A stretch of DNA of 64,000 nt from Williamsia faeni (GTDB lineage: Bacteria > Actinomycetota > Actinomycetes > Mycobacteriales > Mycobacteriaceae): contig QJJF01000002.1 of the NCBI GenBank assembly GCA_003202005.1, forward strand, positions 248,001-312,000, read 5' to 3'. The notes beneath the pieces are model-generated. The model saw only the letters and a list, made by a program, of their open reading frames with translations, was not told the origin of the DNA and did no database searches. Positions 25,820-34,537 of the stretch are shown piece after piece (the stretch's first letter is position 1; every line of letters starts with the position of its first letter). The translations under genes and the position numbers were made by a program.

Positions 25820-27100
25820 ATGAGCGTTCGGTCACACACATCGGATCCCCAGCCCGCGGCAGTGATCTGGAGCGACGATTTCCTGCGGTACCGATGGACG
25901 CCCTCGCACCCGATGAACCCGGTCAGGCTGGCGCTGACCATGTCGTTGTCGCGGTCCCTGGGAGTGCTCGACGGCGTCGAGACCAGCCCGCCGATGCCGG
26001 TGGACGAGAAGTTGCTGCAGACAGTGCACACCGCGTCCTACCTCGACGCGGTCCGGGCCGCGTCCGTCATCGACGGCCACACGAAGGGTGCAGCGCAGCT
26101 CCTCGAGCGCGTGTTCGGTCTCGGCAGTGCCGACAATCCCGCGTTCGAGGGCATGCACGGTGCGGCGAGTCTGCTGGTCGGCGGGACGATGGCCGCTGCG
26201 GCGGCCATCGCGTCGGGGTCGGTGAAGCGGGCCGTCAACATCGGCGGTGGCATGCACCACGCGATGCCCGGACATGCGGCCGGCTTCTGTATCTACAACG
26301 ATTGCGCGGTCGCGATCCGATGGCTGCTCGAACAGGGCTACGACCGGATCGCGTACATCGACATCGACGCCCACCACGGTGATGGTGTCCAGAAGGTCTT
26401 CGCGGCTGATCCACGGGTGCTGACGGTGTCGCTGCACCAACATCCGGCAACGCTCTGGCCGGGCAGCGGCTGGCCCGAAGAGGTGGGGGAGCAAGACGGC
26501 CGCGGTACCGCGATGAACGTCGCCCTGATGCCCGAGACGGGCGACAAACTCTGGTTGCGGGCCTTCAAGGCGACCGTCCCCGGCGTGATCGAAACCTTCC
26601 GGCCCCAGATCATCGTCAGTCAGTGTGGCGCCGACAGTCACGTCCGCGATCCGCTGACCGACCTGTCGCTCACGGTCGACGGCCAGCGAGCGGCGATTCT
26701 GGCGATGCGCGACCTGGCCGACAAGTACTCCGAGGGACGGTGGCTGGCGGTCGGTGGCGGCGGATACGGGATCGTCGACGTGGTGCCGCGCAGCTGGACG
26801 CACCTGATCGCAGCGGTCACCGGCAACGACGTCGCACCCGAGACGATCATTGACGAAAGTTGGCGCGAGGCAGCCACAATCGAGGGACAGCTTCTCGACG
26901 AGTCGCTCCGGAGTGATCCGGCACTCACAATGACCGACGGTGGCGACCTGGACTATCTACCGTGGGATGGTGATGGTGGCGGCCCGTTGATGGACGGTGT
27001 CACCGAGGCAGCGCAAACCCGGCTCGACGCCACCATCATGGCGACACGCCGAGCCGTCTACCCGCTGTGCGGTCTCGATCCGGAGGATCCCCGTGACTGA
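25820..27100 (+). CDS. acuC: Histone deacetylase-family protein AcuC
   Basis: A 426-residue zinc-dependent class I/II-type deacetylase. Active-site features are the paired His146-His147 (GGGMHHAMP), Asp183 and His185 (DIDAHHGDG) as zinc ligands with the third Asp near 271 (SQCGADSH), and the glycine-rich GGGGYG loop. AcuC removes acetyl groups from lysines, notably acetyl-CoA synthetase. The downstream gene, a GNAT/acyl-CoA synthetase fusion, begins inside the end of acuC (8-bp overlap), so writer and eraser of protein acetylation appear coupled. The start is marked by a -10 six bases upstream. Confidence 0.92.
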   Translation: MSVRSHTSDPQPAAVIWSDDFLRYRWTPSHPMNPVRLALTMSLSRSLGVLDGVETSPPMPVDEKLLQTVHTASYLDAVRAASVIDGHTKGAAQLLERVFGLGSADNPAFEGMHGAASLLVGGTMAAAAAIASGSVKRAVNIGGGMHHAMPGHAAGFCIYNDCAVAIRWLLEQGYDRIAYIDIDAHHGDGVQKVFAADPRVLTVSLHQHPATLWPGSGWPEEVGEQDGRGTAMNVALMPETGDKLWLRAFKATVPGVIETFRPQIIVSQCGADSHVRDPLTDLSLTVDGQRAAILAMRDLADKYSEGRWLAVGGGGYGIVDVVPRSWTHLIAAVTGNDVAPETIIDESWREAATIEGQLLDESLRSDPALTMTDGGDLDYLPWDGDGGGPLMDGVTEAAQTRLDATIMATRRAVYPLCGLDPEDPRD

Positions 27101-29801
27101 CAATTCTGGAATCAGCAATTCGGCGACCGAGAGCATCCGGCCCGATCAACGTGGACCGCACGACTATCCGCGCCACTGGATCGCCGACGTCCTGGCCAGC
27201 GACGGTGGGGTGGTGCATCTGCGCCCCATAGTTCCCGAGGACGCCGACGCCCTGGTCAAGTTCCATTCGGGGTTGTCGGAGCGCACGCGCTACCTGCGAT
27301 ATTTCGGTCCCTTTCCGCACATCCCGGCGCGTGAACTCGCCCGGATGACCACGGTCGACCACTACACACGCGTGGCGTTCGTGGGTGTTCTCGGCGGCGA
27401 GATCATCGCCATCGGCATCTACGAGGGCCTCGGCGCGAGCGGTAAGCCCACCACGGCGGAGGTGGCGTTCGTGGTCGCCGACGAGCACCAGGGACGCGGG
27501 CTCGGTCCGGTCCTACTCGAACATCTCGCGGGCGCCGCGGCCGAATGTGGCTTCGAGAAGTTCGAGGCCGAGGTACTGGCGGAGAACCCGAACATGGTCG
27601 CGGTGTTCCGCGACGCCGGTTATCAGCTGCGACGCAGCTTCGACGGCAGCACCATCCATGTGGAGTTCACCATCGACCCCACCGAGGCCCTGTTGTCCGT
27701 GCGCAACGCCCGGGAACGCGGCTCCGAGGCGCGCAGTGTCGCCAATCTGCTTCGTCCGGCCTCGGTGGCGGTGATCGGTGCCTCCGTGGACCGGCTCAAG
27801 GTCGGAAATGCGGTGCTGGCCAACGTGGTTGCCGGAGGGTTCACCGGCCCGGTCTTCCCGGTCAACTCCGAGCATCGTGCGGTTCGCGGCATCCGCGCGT
27901 ATTCGACGGTGCGCGACATCCCCGACCCGGTGGATCTCGCGATCGTCGCGGTGCCCGCCGACGCCGTCGAAGAGGTGCTCGACGACTGTCTGCACAAGGG
28001 CGTCAAGACCATGCTGGTCCTGTCGGCCGGCTTCGGTGACACCAGCGACTCCGGACTCGAATCGGAACGGCGACTCGTCGAATCGATCCGGGAACACGGC
28101 ATGCGACTTGTCGGTCCGAACGCGCTCGGTGTTGCCAACACCGATCCGGCCATCTCCCTCAATGCCACACTCGCACCGCACGTACCCGGTCGCGGCGCGG
28201 TGGGATTCTTCTGCCAATCCGGTGCATTGGGCATCGCGATCCTCGACACCGCCGCCCGTCGGCAGCTCGGGCTTTCGACATTCGTCTCCGCCGGCAACCG
28301 CGCCGACGTGTCAGGCAACGACGTATTGCAGTACTGGGATACCGATCCCGACACCGAAGTGGTTCTTCTCTACCTGGAGAGTTTCGGCAACCCGCGAAAG
28401 TTCACGCGGCTCGCGCGCCGGGTCGCGAGTGGCAAACCGGTGGTGGCGGTGAAGTCGGGGCGAGGGGCGGTACCGCCCGCGATGGCGGCGGCCGACCATT
28501 CACTCGACGACGCGAGCACCCGCGCAATATTGGCTCAGGCCGGGGTCATCCAGGTCAGCACCATCGCCCAGCTCTTCGACTGCGCAACGGTATTCGCCTA
28601 CCAGCCGTTGCCCCGCGGACCGCGCGTTGGCATCGTCGGCAACTCGACTGCACTCGGCGTGCTGGCGCAGGAGGCGGGTAGTCACTTCGGGCTCCGGGTC
28701 GTCCAGCGAGTTGATCTGGGTCCGGGTGCCTCACCGGAGACGTTCGAGGAGGCCGTCCGAATCGCGGCCGCCGATGACGACGTCGATGCGCTCATCGCGG
28801 TGTTCGTGCCGCCGGTCGCGGTCAGCATCGACCGTTACGCGCAGGCACTGATGACCGGGATGTCCGGGTCTGACAAGCCGGTGGTGACGACATTCCTTGC
28901 GGTGGAGGGTATTCCGCAGCACCTCACCGTCCTGGGAAAGTACGGGACCCCCGCGCGCGGTTCCATCCCGTCGTATCCGAGCCCGGAACGCGCCGCCGAA
29001 GCCCTCGGCCACGCCTGGCGGTACGCCAACTGGCGTTCGCGGCCGCCGTCGGAGGTCAGGCGTCCGGCTGACGTGGATCCGGACACCGCGCGGCTCCTCG
29101 TTCGGGAAGCCGTGGAGGGTGCCGGTGGCGCGGTCATCGAACTCGATGATCAGCGCACCGCAGATATCCTGCGCTGCTATGGAATCGAGATCGTGCCGTT
29201 CCGTGAGGTGAGCACGGTTGACGAAAGTGCCGCGGCGGCAAACGAACTGGGCTACCCGGTCGCGGTGAAGGCATTCTCCGAGGGGTGGCGCGGGCGCGCG
29301 GACCGCGAGGGCGTCCGGCTCGACCTCCCTGATCAGCATGCCGTGGAACTCGCGGTGGTCGAACTCGCCGAGGTGACCGGGGAGTCCCGGCTGCACGTAC
29401 AGCAGATGGCGCCCAAGGGCATCAGCACCGTCATCCGCGTTCGCGACGATCCGTCGTTCGGTTCACTGATGTCGTTCGGACTTGCCGGCGTGACCAGCGA
29501 TCTGCTGGGGGACCGCGCGTACCGGGCACTGCCGTTGACCGAAAGTGACGCTGCAGATCTCATCGAGGCGCCCCGGTCGGCGCCGCTGCTGTCCGGGTAC
29601 GGCGGATCCGAACCCGTCGACAAGGCCGCACTCATCGACCTGGTGATCAGGATCTCCGCGCTGGTCGACGACATTCCCGAAACGCGGGATGTGATGTGCG
29701 ATCCCATTCACGCGACACCCCGCGGGGTCGCTGTGCTGGCCGCCCGGATGACGGTGGGTCCGGTTCCGACCAAACACGACTCCGGTCCTCGTCGACTGTA
29801 G
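27093..29801 (+). CDS. Pat-type protein acetyltransferase: GNAT fused to ADP-forming acyl-CoA synthetase
   Basis: A 902-residue protein. An N-terminal GNAT domain (about 28-190) contains the acetyl-CoA loop QGRGLG (133-138). Next come the CoA-binding and ligase-like parts of an NDP-forming acyl-CoA synthetase (about 205-650, with FFCQSGALG) and a C-terminal ATP-grasp region (about 680-890). This GNAT-at-N-terminus arrangement is known from actinobacterial Pat enzymes, which acetylate acyl-CoA synthetases and other proteins; the synthetase part often lacks catalysis and senses ligands. GTG 27093 has GGAGG six bases upstream. It overlaps acuC by 8 bp and ends in a strong hairpin. Confidence 0.88.
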   Translation: MTDNSGISNSATESIRPDQRGPHDYPRHWIADVLASDGGVVHLRPIVPEDADALVKFHSGLSERTRYLRYFGPFPHIPARELARMTTVDHYTRVAFVGVLGGEIIAIGIYEGLGASGKPTTAEVAFVVADEHQGRGLGPVLLEHLAGAAAECGFEKFEAEVLAENPNMVAVFRDAGYQLRRSFDGSTIHVEFTIDPTEALLSVRNARERGSEARSVANLLRPASVAVIGASVDRLKVGNAVLANVVAGGFTGPVFPVNSEHRAVRGIRAYSTVRDIPDPVDLAIVAVPADAVEEVLDDCLHKGVKTMLVLSAGFGDTSDSGLESERRLVESIREHGMRLVGPNALGVANTDPAISLNATLAPHVPGRGAVGFFCQSGALGIAILDTAARRQLGLSTFVSAGNRADVSGNDVLQYWDTDPDTEVVLLYLESFGNPRKFTRLARRVASGKPVVAVKSGRGAVPPAMAAADHSLDDASTRAILAQAGVIQVSTIAQLFDCATVFAYQPLPRGPRVGIVGNSTALGVLAQEAGSHFGLRVVQRVDLGPGASPETFEEAVRIAAADDDVDALIAVFVPPVAVSIDRYAQALMTGMSGSDKPVVTTFLAVEGIPQHLTVLGKYGTPARGSIPSYPSPERAAEALGHAWRYANWRSRPPSEVRRPADVDPDTARLLVREAVEGAGGAVIELDDQRTADILRCYGIEIVPFREVSTVDESAAAANELGYPVAVKAFSEGWRGRADREGVRLDLPDQHAVELAVVELAEVTGESRLHVQQMAPKGISTVIRVRDDPSFGSLMSFGLAGVTSDLLGDRAYRALPLTESDAADLIEAPRSAPLLSGYGGSEPVDKAALIDLVIRISALVDDIPETRDVMCDPIHATPRGVAVLAARMTVGPVPTKHDSGPRRL

Positions 29802-29825
29802 ATTCCGACTCGGGGCCCGAACATA

Positions 29826-29862
29826 GATCAGCCGCCACCAGAAAATCTGGTGGCGGCTGATC
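29826..29862. terminator. Bidirectional hairpin between pat-like gene and sigB
   Basis: Perfect 17-nt arms 29826-29842 and 29846-29862 separated by AAA. It sits in the 78-bp gap between convergent stops. No U tract. Confidence 0.8.
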
Positions 29863-29879
29863 GCGCATTCAAACTTTGC

Positions 29880-30851
29880 TCAGCTGGCGTAGGCGCGCAA
29901 ACGCTCGGCCCGATCACCCTGACGGAGCTTGGACATGACCTCGCGCTCGATCTGGCGGACGCGTTCGCGAGAGAGGCCGAACAGGCGGCCGATCTGGTCG
30001 AGCGTGCGCGGCTGACCGTCGTCGAGGCCGAAGCGCAGGCGGATGACCTGCTGTTCCCGCTCGTCGAGGGTCGCCAGGACGGTCCGGACATCGCTGTGCA
30101 ACAGACCGGCGATGACGGCGTTCTCGGCGGAGGTCGCCTCGGCGTCCTCGATGAAGTCGCCCAGCGGTGCCTCTTCGTCGCTGCCGACGGGCATGTCCAG
30201 GCTCACCGGATCCCGGCTGTGATCGAGGAGGTCGGCGATCTTTGCGGCGGGAATACCCGACTCCGACGACAACTCGTCGTCGGTTGCTTCGCGGCCGAGC
30301 TGCTGGTGCAGCTCACGCTTGATCCGGGCCAGCTTGTTGACCTGCTCCACCAGGTGGACAGGGAGCCGGATCGTGCGGCTCTGATCTGCCATGCCGCGGG
30401 TGATCGCCTGACGGATCCACCAGGTGGCGTAGGTCGAGAACTTGAAGCCCTTGGCGTAGTCGAACTTCTCCATCGCGCGGATCAGTCCGAGGTTTCCCTC
30501 CTGAATGAGGTCGAGCAGCGGCATCCCGCGGCCGGTGTAGCGCTTGGCCAGCGACACGACGAGCCGAAGGTTGGCCTCGAGGAGGTGGGCGCGGGCCGAC
30601 TCGCCCTCGCGGACGAGCTGGGCCAGGTCCTTCTTCTTCACCGCCGACAGACGCTTGCGGGTGGCGAGTACGTGCTTGGCGTACAGACCGACCTCGATCT
30701 GCTTGGCCAGTTCAACTTCTTGTTCGGCATTGAGAAGTGCGGTGCGGCCGATGCCGTTCAGATAAACCCTGACGAGGTCCGCTGCGGGGCTTTGCGCATC
30801 CAGGTCCTGCTCGGTCATCGGCGGACGGATTGTTGTGGTGGGGCTGGACAT
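29880..30851 (-). CDS. sigB: Principal-like sigma factor SigB
   Basis: A 323-residue group 2 sigma-70, the same length as M. tuberculosis SigB. Region 1.2 starts near residue 20, region 2 holds [15 protein letters not shown], region 3 lies about 170-240 and region 4 ends in [18 protein letters not shown]. SigB supports RNA polymerase under stress and in stationary phase. ATG 30851 has GAGGAGG six bases upstream; an earlier ATG at 30890 overlaps the promoter. A good ECF-type promoter precedes it, so SigB should itself be induced by an envelope- or redox-stress sigma factor, as in mycobacteria. sigA lies only about 10 kb away on the same strand. Confidence 0.96.
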   Translation of the reverse strand: MSSPTTTIRPPMTEQDLDAQSPAADLVRVYLNGIGRTALLNAEQEVELAKQIEVGLYAKHVLATRKRLSAVKKKDLAQLVREGESARAHLLEANLRLVVSLAKRYTGRGMPLLDLIQEGNLGLIRAMEKFDYAKGFKFSTYATWWIRQAITRGMADQSRTIRLPVHLVEQVNKLARIKRELHQQLGREATDDELSSESGIPAAKIADLLDHSRDPVSLDMPVGSDEEAPLGDFIEDAEATSAENAVIAGLLHSDVRTVLATLDEREQQVIRLRFGLDDGQPRTLDQIGRLFGLSRERVRQIEREVMSKLRQGDRAERLRAYAS

Positions 30852-30888
30852 GTCGGCCTCCTCAAGTGCGGTTGCTTTCACAGTGTTC

Positions 30889-30915
30889 AACGGAGGGGAC
30901 GGTGCAGATAGTTCC
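30889..30915 (-). promoter_or_regulatory. ECF sigma (SigE/SigH-type) promoter of sigB
   Basis: On the minus strand GGAAC (30915-30911) and CGTT (30892-30889) are separated by exactly 18 bases, the pattern of SigE/SigH-class promoters (GGAAC-N17..19-CGTT). The predicted transcript start is about 30 nt before the sigB ATG. Mycobacterial sigB is known to be driven by SigE, SigH and SigL from such a site. Confidence 0.8.
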
Positions 30916-30974
30916 GCACGCGTTCCCCGAGGTGAGCTCTGTGACCTGCAACTATCGAGAAGGCTTCTGAGAAG

Positions 30975-32513
30975 TTACTGAGAGTGTACTGAGGTTTTCC
31001 GGCTGGACTGATCCCAGCGGGCCGGAAGGACGATGCCATGGCGGATCAGACCCTCGACCAATTCGCGCACGGCGGCGGGGTCGATGCGCTCATCGCCGGT
31101 CGCGACGGCCAGCAATTCGGTCACCTCGTCGAGGCACAGTCCGTCGGGGTTGAGTCCGGCGAGCAACGATTGCCCGAGCTGGTCGATCTCGTGGCTCCAG
31201 CGAGGACCGTCCGGGCGATGGATACGCGTGACAACGCCCTCCCATCCGCCTTCATCCGACAGGGTCGACACCTGCTCGAGCGCGACCCCGTCGGCGACGG
31301 AGAACCGTTCGTCGCCCACATCGTGGTTCCGCAGCCACGCGACCCGGCGCAGGTAATCCGCGGCCTCGGCGCCGAGCGGGTCCTCGAAGGTGTGGCTGAG
31401 CTCTTCGGCCAGCAGGTCGGTGGGCTCATCGGTGCGGTGCAGGAACACGAATCCGAAGCCGATACCGCGGACGCCCGCTTTCTGAAGGTGGGTCAGCCAG
31501 CGATCGGCCATCTCCGCCGAGGCCGGATCTCGGGGATCGTGACCGGCATCGCGCAACCAGGTGCCTACGTACAGCGCGGGATCGGCCACATCACGTTGCA
31601 CCACCCAGGCGTCGACGCCGTCGTCGGGGATCCACTGAGCGATCCGCTCACGCCAGTCGTCACCGGTGATCACCCAGGAGGCGAGCATCGAGGCGGTTCC
31701 GCCCTCGTTCAGGAACTTCGGCGCGGTGCGGCACATCAGTTCGCTCGCGCCGTCGAGGTCGAGCCCGGAGTCGCGGTAGGTGTGGGTGACCTTCGGTGGG
31801 CCCACCACAAACGGTGGGTTCGCGACGATCCGATCGAACTTCTGGCCGCCCACCGGGCCGAACCACGGGCCTTTGAGCAGCGAGTACCGAGAGGCGTCGA
31901 TGCCGTTGATCGCCATACCGGCGCGCGTGAGGGCCAGCGAACGGTCGGTGATGTCGGTGGCAGTGACGTGTCCGGCGAAATCTGCGGCGTGCACAGCCTG
32001 AACACCGCAGCCCGTGCCGACGTCGAGCAGGCGGCCGACCGGCTCGGTGGTGGTGGCGCGAAGCAGCGACAGTGAGGCGTGCCCGACACCGAGGACGTGA
32101 TCTTCGGTGATGCTGTGGCGTCGCAAGGAGCCGTCGAGGTCGGAGAACAGCCACCGGTTGCCCGCGCCGAAGTCGAGGGGGCGCAGGTCGATCGCGGCGT
32201 AGAGACCGCGGCCGTCGCGCGCCACGATGCCGTGGCGGACGGCGTCGTTGACCGACACCGGACGCAGCGCGGCGGCGACCTCGGACTCCGAACAGGTGTC
32301 GCCGAGCAGGAGCAGGCGGATCAGGACCCCGAGTTCGCCGCCGCCGGCGCAGATCCGGCGCGCCGGGACCGGTTCGCCGCGTCCGAGGGCATCGTGAGCC
32401 TGGTCGCCGAGTAGACGCAGTACACCGTCGGTGGTGTAACCGGCGCGCAGGAATGCCTCATGTAGGCCGTCAGCCTGGGTGTACAGGTCGGCCGTTGGTT
32501 CTGAAATGGTCAC
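30975..32513 (-). CDS. N-6 adenine/HemK-like class I SAM methyltransferase (DUF7059 type)
   Basis: A 512-residue protein. Residues 1-120 are a helical N-terminal domain. The Rossmann methyltransferase core starts at about 155, with SAM motif DVGTGCGVQ and catalytic motif NPPF (about residue 236), which marks enzymes methylating an amide or exocyclic amino nitrogen (glutamine, adenine or guanine). About 170 further C-terminal residues carry no motif that I know. Homologues are annotated as methyltransferases in many actinobacteria; the substrate, perhaps rRNA or a protein, is unknown. The ATG overlaps the stop of the DUF3099 gene (ATGA). Confidence 0.82.
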   Translation of the reverse strand: MTISEPTADLYTQADGLHEAFLRAGYTTDGVLRLLGDQAHDALGRGEPVPARRICAGGGELGVLIRLLLLGDTCSESEVAAALRPVSVNDAVRHGIVARDGRGLYAAIDLRPLDFGAGNRWLFSDLDGSLRRHSITEDHVLGVGHASLSLLRATTTEPVGRLLDVGTGCGVQAVHAADFAGHVTATDITDRSLALTRAGMAINGIDASRYSLLKGPWFGPVGGQKFDRIVANPPFVVGPPKVTHTYRDSGLDLDGASELMCRTAPKFLNEGGTASMLASWVITGDDWRERIAQWIPDDGVDAWVVQRDVADPALYVGTWLRDAGHDPRDPASAEMADRWLTHLQKAGVRGIGFGFVFLHRTDEPTDLLAEELSHTFEDPLGAEAADYLRRVAWLRNHDVGDERFSVADGVALEQVSTLSDEGGWEGVVTRIHRPDGPRWSHEIDQLGQSLLAGLNPDGLCLDEVTELLAVATGDERIDPAAVRELVEGLIRHGIVLPARWDQSSRKTSVHSQ

Positions 32514-32863
32514 TCTTCGCGTCGATCGATTCCGTGGAAATCGTTGCCGTCGGTCAGCTGTCGTGAGTACGGTCCGCTGTATTTGTAATGGAGCACTTCA
32601 TCTTTGGGGCGTGGTGGCCGGTCGTTGGCCATCAGGACCGCGACCCAGGGGATCGGGATGGACAACACGATCACTCCGAGTGCGAGTAGGCCGTTCTCAG
32701 TGGTCGCATAGACGATTCCCGCGATGACGAGTGCCGGGATGCGGAACGCCATCAAGGTCAGGTATCTGCGTACGCGTGCGCGATGTTGTTCTTCCAGGGA
32801 GGTCTGTGCCTCGGTGATGAGAAACGATTCGGGCGCGTGATCTTTCGAACCCACGCCGTCCAC
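32510..32863 (-). CDS. DUF3099 membrane protein
   Basis: A 117-residue protein with two adjacent transmembrane helices (about 37-57 and 59-80) and the short conserved tail LHYKYSGPYSR typical of DUF3099, a family restricted to actinobacteria and of unknown role. Start GTG 32863; an AGAGAG stretch lies a few bases upstream. Its stop overlaps the methyltransferase start by four bases, so the two are cotranslated. Confidence 0.82.
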   Translation of the reverse strand: MDGVGSKDHAPESFLITEAQTSLEEQHRARVRRYLTLMAFRIPALVIAGIVYATTENGLLALGVIVLSIPIPWVAVLMANDRPPRPKDEVLHYKYSGPYSRQLTDGNDFHGIDRREE

Positions 32864-32903
32864 TATGCTCTCTTCGCCCGGCGGCGGCCACCTCGGGTCG
32901 ATA

Positions 32904-32933
32904 TTGGCCCGGCGGGCCGGGGCGATGCAGAAT
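32904..32933 (+). promoter_or_regulatory. Putative promoter of the DUF3039 gene, leaderless
   Basis: TTGGCC (32904-32909) and CAGAAT (32928-32933) are 18 bases apart; the ATG at 32941 follows the -10 by seven bases. Each hexamer matches the sigma-70 consensus at four of six positions. Confidence 0.5.
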
Positions 32934-32940
32934 TGACCCC

Positions 32941-33177
32941 ATGGATACCCAGACTCTCGACAAGCCGGACGTCACCCCCGACGAAACCACCGAGGACGAC
33001 ACACCGAAGTTCTTTCACTACGTGAAGAAGGACAAGATCGTGGAGAGCGCCGTGATGGGCAACATCGTGGTCGCGCTGTGCGGCGAGACCTTCCCGGTCA
33101 CGCGCTCGGCCAAGCCGGGATCGCCGGTCTGCCCGAAGTGCAAGAAGATCTACTCGAAGATGAAAAAAGGCGACTGA
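32941..33177 (+). CDS. DUF3039 zinc-binding small protein (Rv2708c-like)
   Basis: A 78-residue cytoplasmic protein. An acidic N-terminus (1-22) is followed by FFHYVKKDKI and a CGETFPV / CPKCKKIY pair of cysteine motifs, consistent with one zinc site. DUF3039 is conserved across actinobacteria and unstudied; the M. tuberculosis counterpart Rv2708c lies near sigB, as here. ATG 32941, probably leaderless. Ends 3 bp from the convergent YihY-type gene. Confidence 0.85.
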   Translation: MDTQTLDKPDVTPDETTEDDTPKFFHYVKKDKIVESAVMGNIVVALCGETFPVTRSAKPGSPVCPKCKKIYSKMKKGD

Positions 33178-33180
33178 CCT

Positions 33181-34314
33181 TCAGTCCTGCGACGATGGGG
33201 GACCCTGGTCGTCGGCCTGATCCTCCTTCTCGACCGGGCCGGCCTTCTTCTGGATCGGACCCGTCTGCAGCCGGGGTGGTGAACCCAGGAGCTGATCGGT
33301 GATATCGCTGGTCTGCTGGGACACCCAGTCGCGCATCTGGTCGATCTTGGTGGGGTTCGCCGGCCACAGGTCCTGCACGATCGAGTTGAACTCGGCGCCC
33401 ACGACGATGGCGAAACCGAGGAAGAACGTGAACAGCAAGAACGCGATCGGTGTCGCCAGCGCGCCGTAGCTGTATCCGGTCCCGGTGATGACCGTCAGAT
33501 ACCAGCGCAACACCGCGCTGGCGCACCAGAACACCAAACCGGCCAGCAGCGCGCCGCAGACCAGTCGGTGCCACGGCAGCGGGTTGGCCAGCGCCACCCG
33601 GTACAGAGTTGTCAGGCCGACGATCAACAGCAGCGCGACCGCCGGGAAGTAGCCGTAGTCGATGGCAACGGTGCTCGCCGGATGCCACGACTTCGGGATG
33701 ACTTCCCGGACATAAGTGGGTCCCAGAGCGACGAGAGGCAGCGTCAGGACCGCCAGCACCAGGAAACAGATGTACAGCCAGAGAGCGAACAGTCGCTGGG
33801 TGACGGGATGCCGGACATTGTGTTGACCGTGAGCAGCGACGATCGAGTCGACAAAGCTCGCCATGGCCGACGAGCCCGCCCACAGGGACAGCAAAAAGCC
33901 GAGTGAGATCAGGTCGGCACGGCCGCTGACCACGACGTTGTCGACCGTCGGCCGGATGATCTCGTCGACCACGTTGTCGCTGAAGGTCCGATCCGAGAAA
34001 CTGATGATCTTGTCGGAGATGATCTGTTCGGTGTTCGGGCCGAACCAATCTGCGATGAACCCCACAGTGCCCAGCAACCCCAGGAGCAGCGGGGGCAGCG
34101 ACAGCGTCTGCCAGAACGCGGCCTGCGCCGACAACGCGAAGATCGAGTCGTCCCAGGACTTCGTGACGGTCCGCCAGAGCATCGAGGGCAGAAGTTTCGT
34201 GACACCGGAAAATGTGGGCTTATCTGCATCATCGCCACCGGTCGGCGTCGACGGCGTGGGGTCTGGGCCAGAATCGGGGGCCGGCCCGGTTGGAACGCTG
34301 ATGGTGTCAAGCAT
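33181..34314 (-). CDS. YihY/UPF0761 family membrane protein (Rv2707-like)
   Basis: A 377-residue integral membrane protein of the YihY (once called RNase BN) family. A Pro/Asp-rich N-terminus (1-40) is followed by about six transmembrane helices between residues 75 and 310 and a charged C-terminus. The family core includes FWQTLSLPPLLLGLLG and AEFNSIVQDLW. Transport or envelope roles have been proposed; none is proven. I take ATG 34314; the frame is open to 34497 but the added part is not family-like. No convincing ribosome site is seen. Rv2707 sits beside Rv2708c in mycobacteria, the same neighbour as here. Confidence 0.82.
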   Translation of the reverse strand: MLDTISVPTGPAPDSGPDPTPSTPTGGDDADKPTFSGVTKLLPSMLWRTVTKSWDDSIFALSAQAAFWQTLSLPPLLLGLLGTVGFIADWFGPNTEQIISDKIISFSDRTFSDNVVDEIIRPTVDNVVVSGRADLISLGFLLSLWAGSSAMASFVDSIVAAHGQHNVRHPVTQRLFALWLYICFLVLAVLTLPLVALGPTYVREVIPKSWHPASTVAIDYGYFPAVALLLIVGLTTLYRVALANPLPWHRLVCGALLAGLVFWCASAVLRWYLTVITGTGYSYGALATPIAFLLFTFFLGFAIVVGAEFNSIVQDLWPANPTKIDQMRDWVSQQTSDITDQLLGSPPRLQTGPIQKKAGPVEKEDQADDQGPPSSQD

Positions 34315-34537
34315 TACCGAAGTTCGGATGGGATGCTTGATCCCGCGCCGCGACGCGCCGCTTCTGGTTGCATCCGGTCCACTGCGCCGATTGTCATTGG
34401 TTCGCGGTAGCATTCCGGGTGCCCGGCCACCGGAGCGCATCGCCGCCGATACCGACCGCCAGGCACCCCGTCTCGACCTCGTCGAACGGTGCACCACTGT
34501 TCAAATATCAACTGCGTCAAGGGAGTTGTGCTCTGTC

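Noticed and set aside
34480-34505. GAAC ... GTTC inverted repeat before the SF2 helicase as an SOS box
   Set aside because: The half-sites are 11 bases apart, not the 4 of LexA operators.
33863-34537. 225-codon N-terminal extension of the SF2 helicase frame
   Set aside because: It lies antisense to the YihY-type gene, lacks helicase similarity, and the family begins near residue 20 after GTG 34538.
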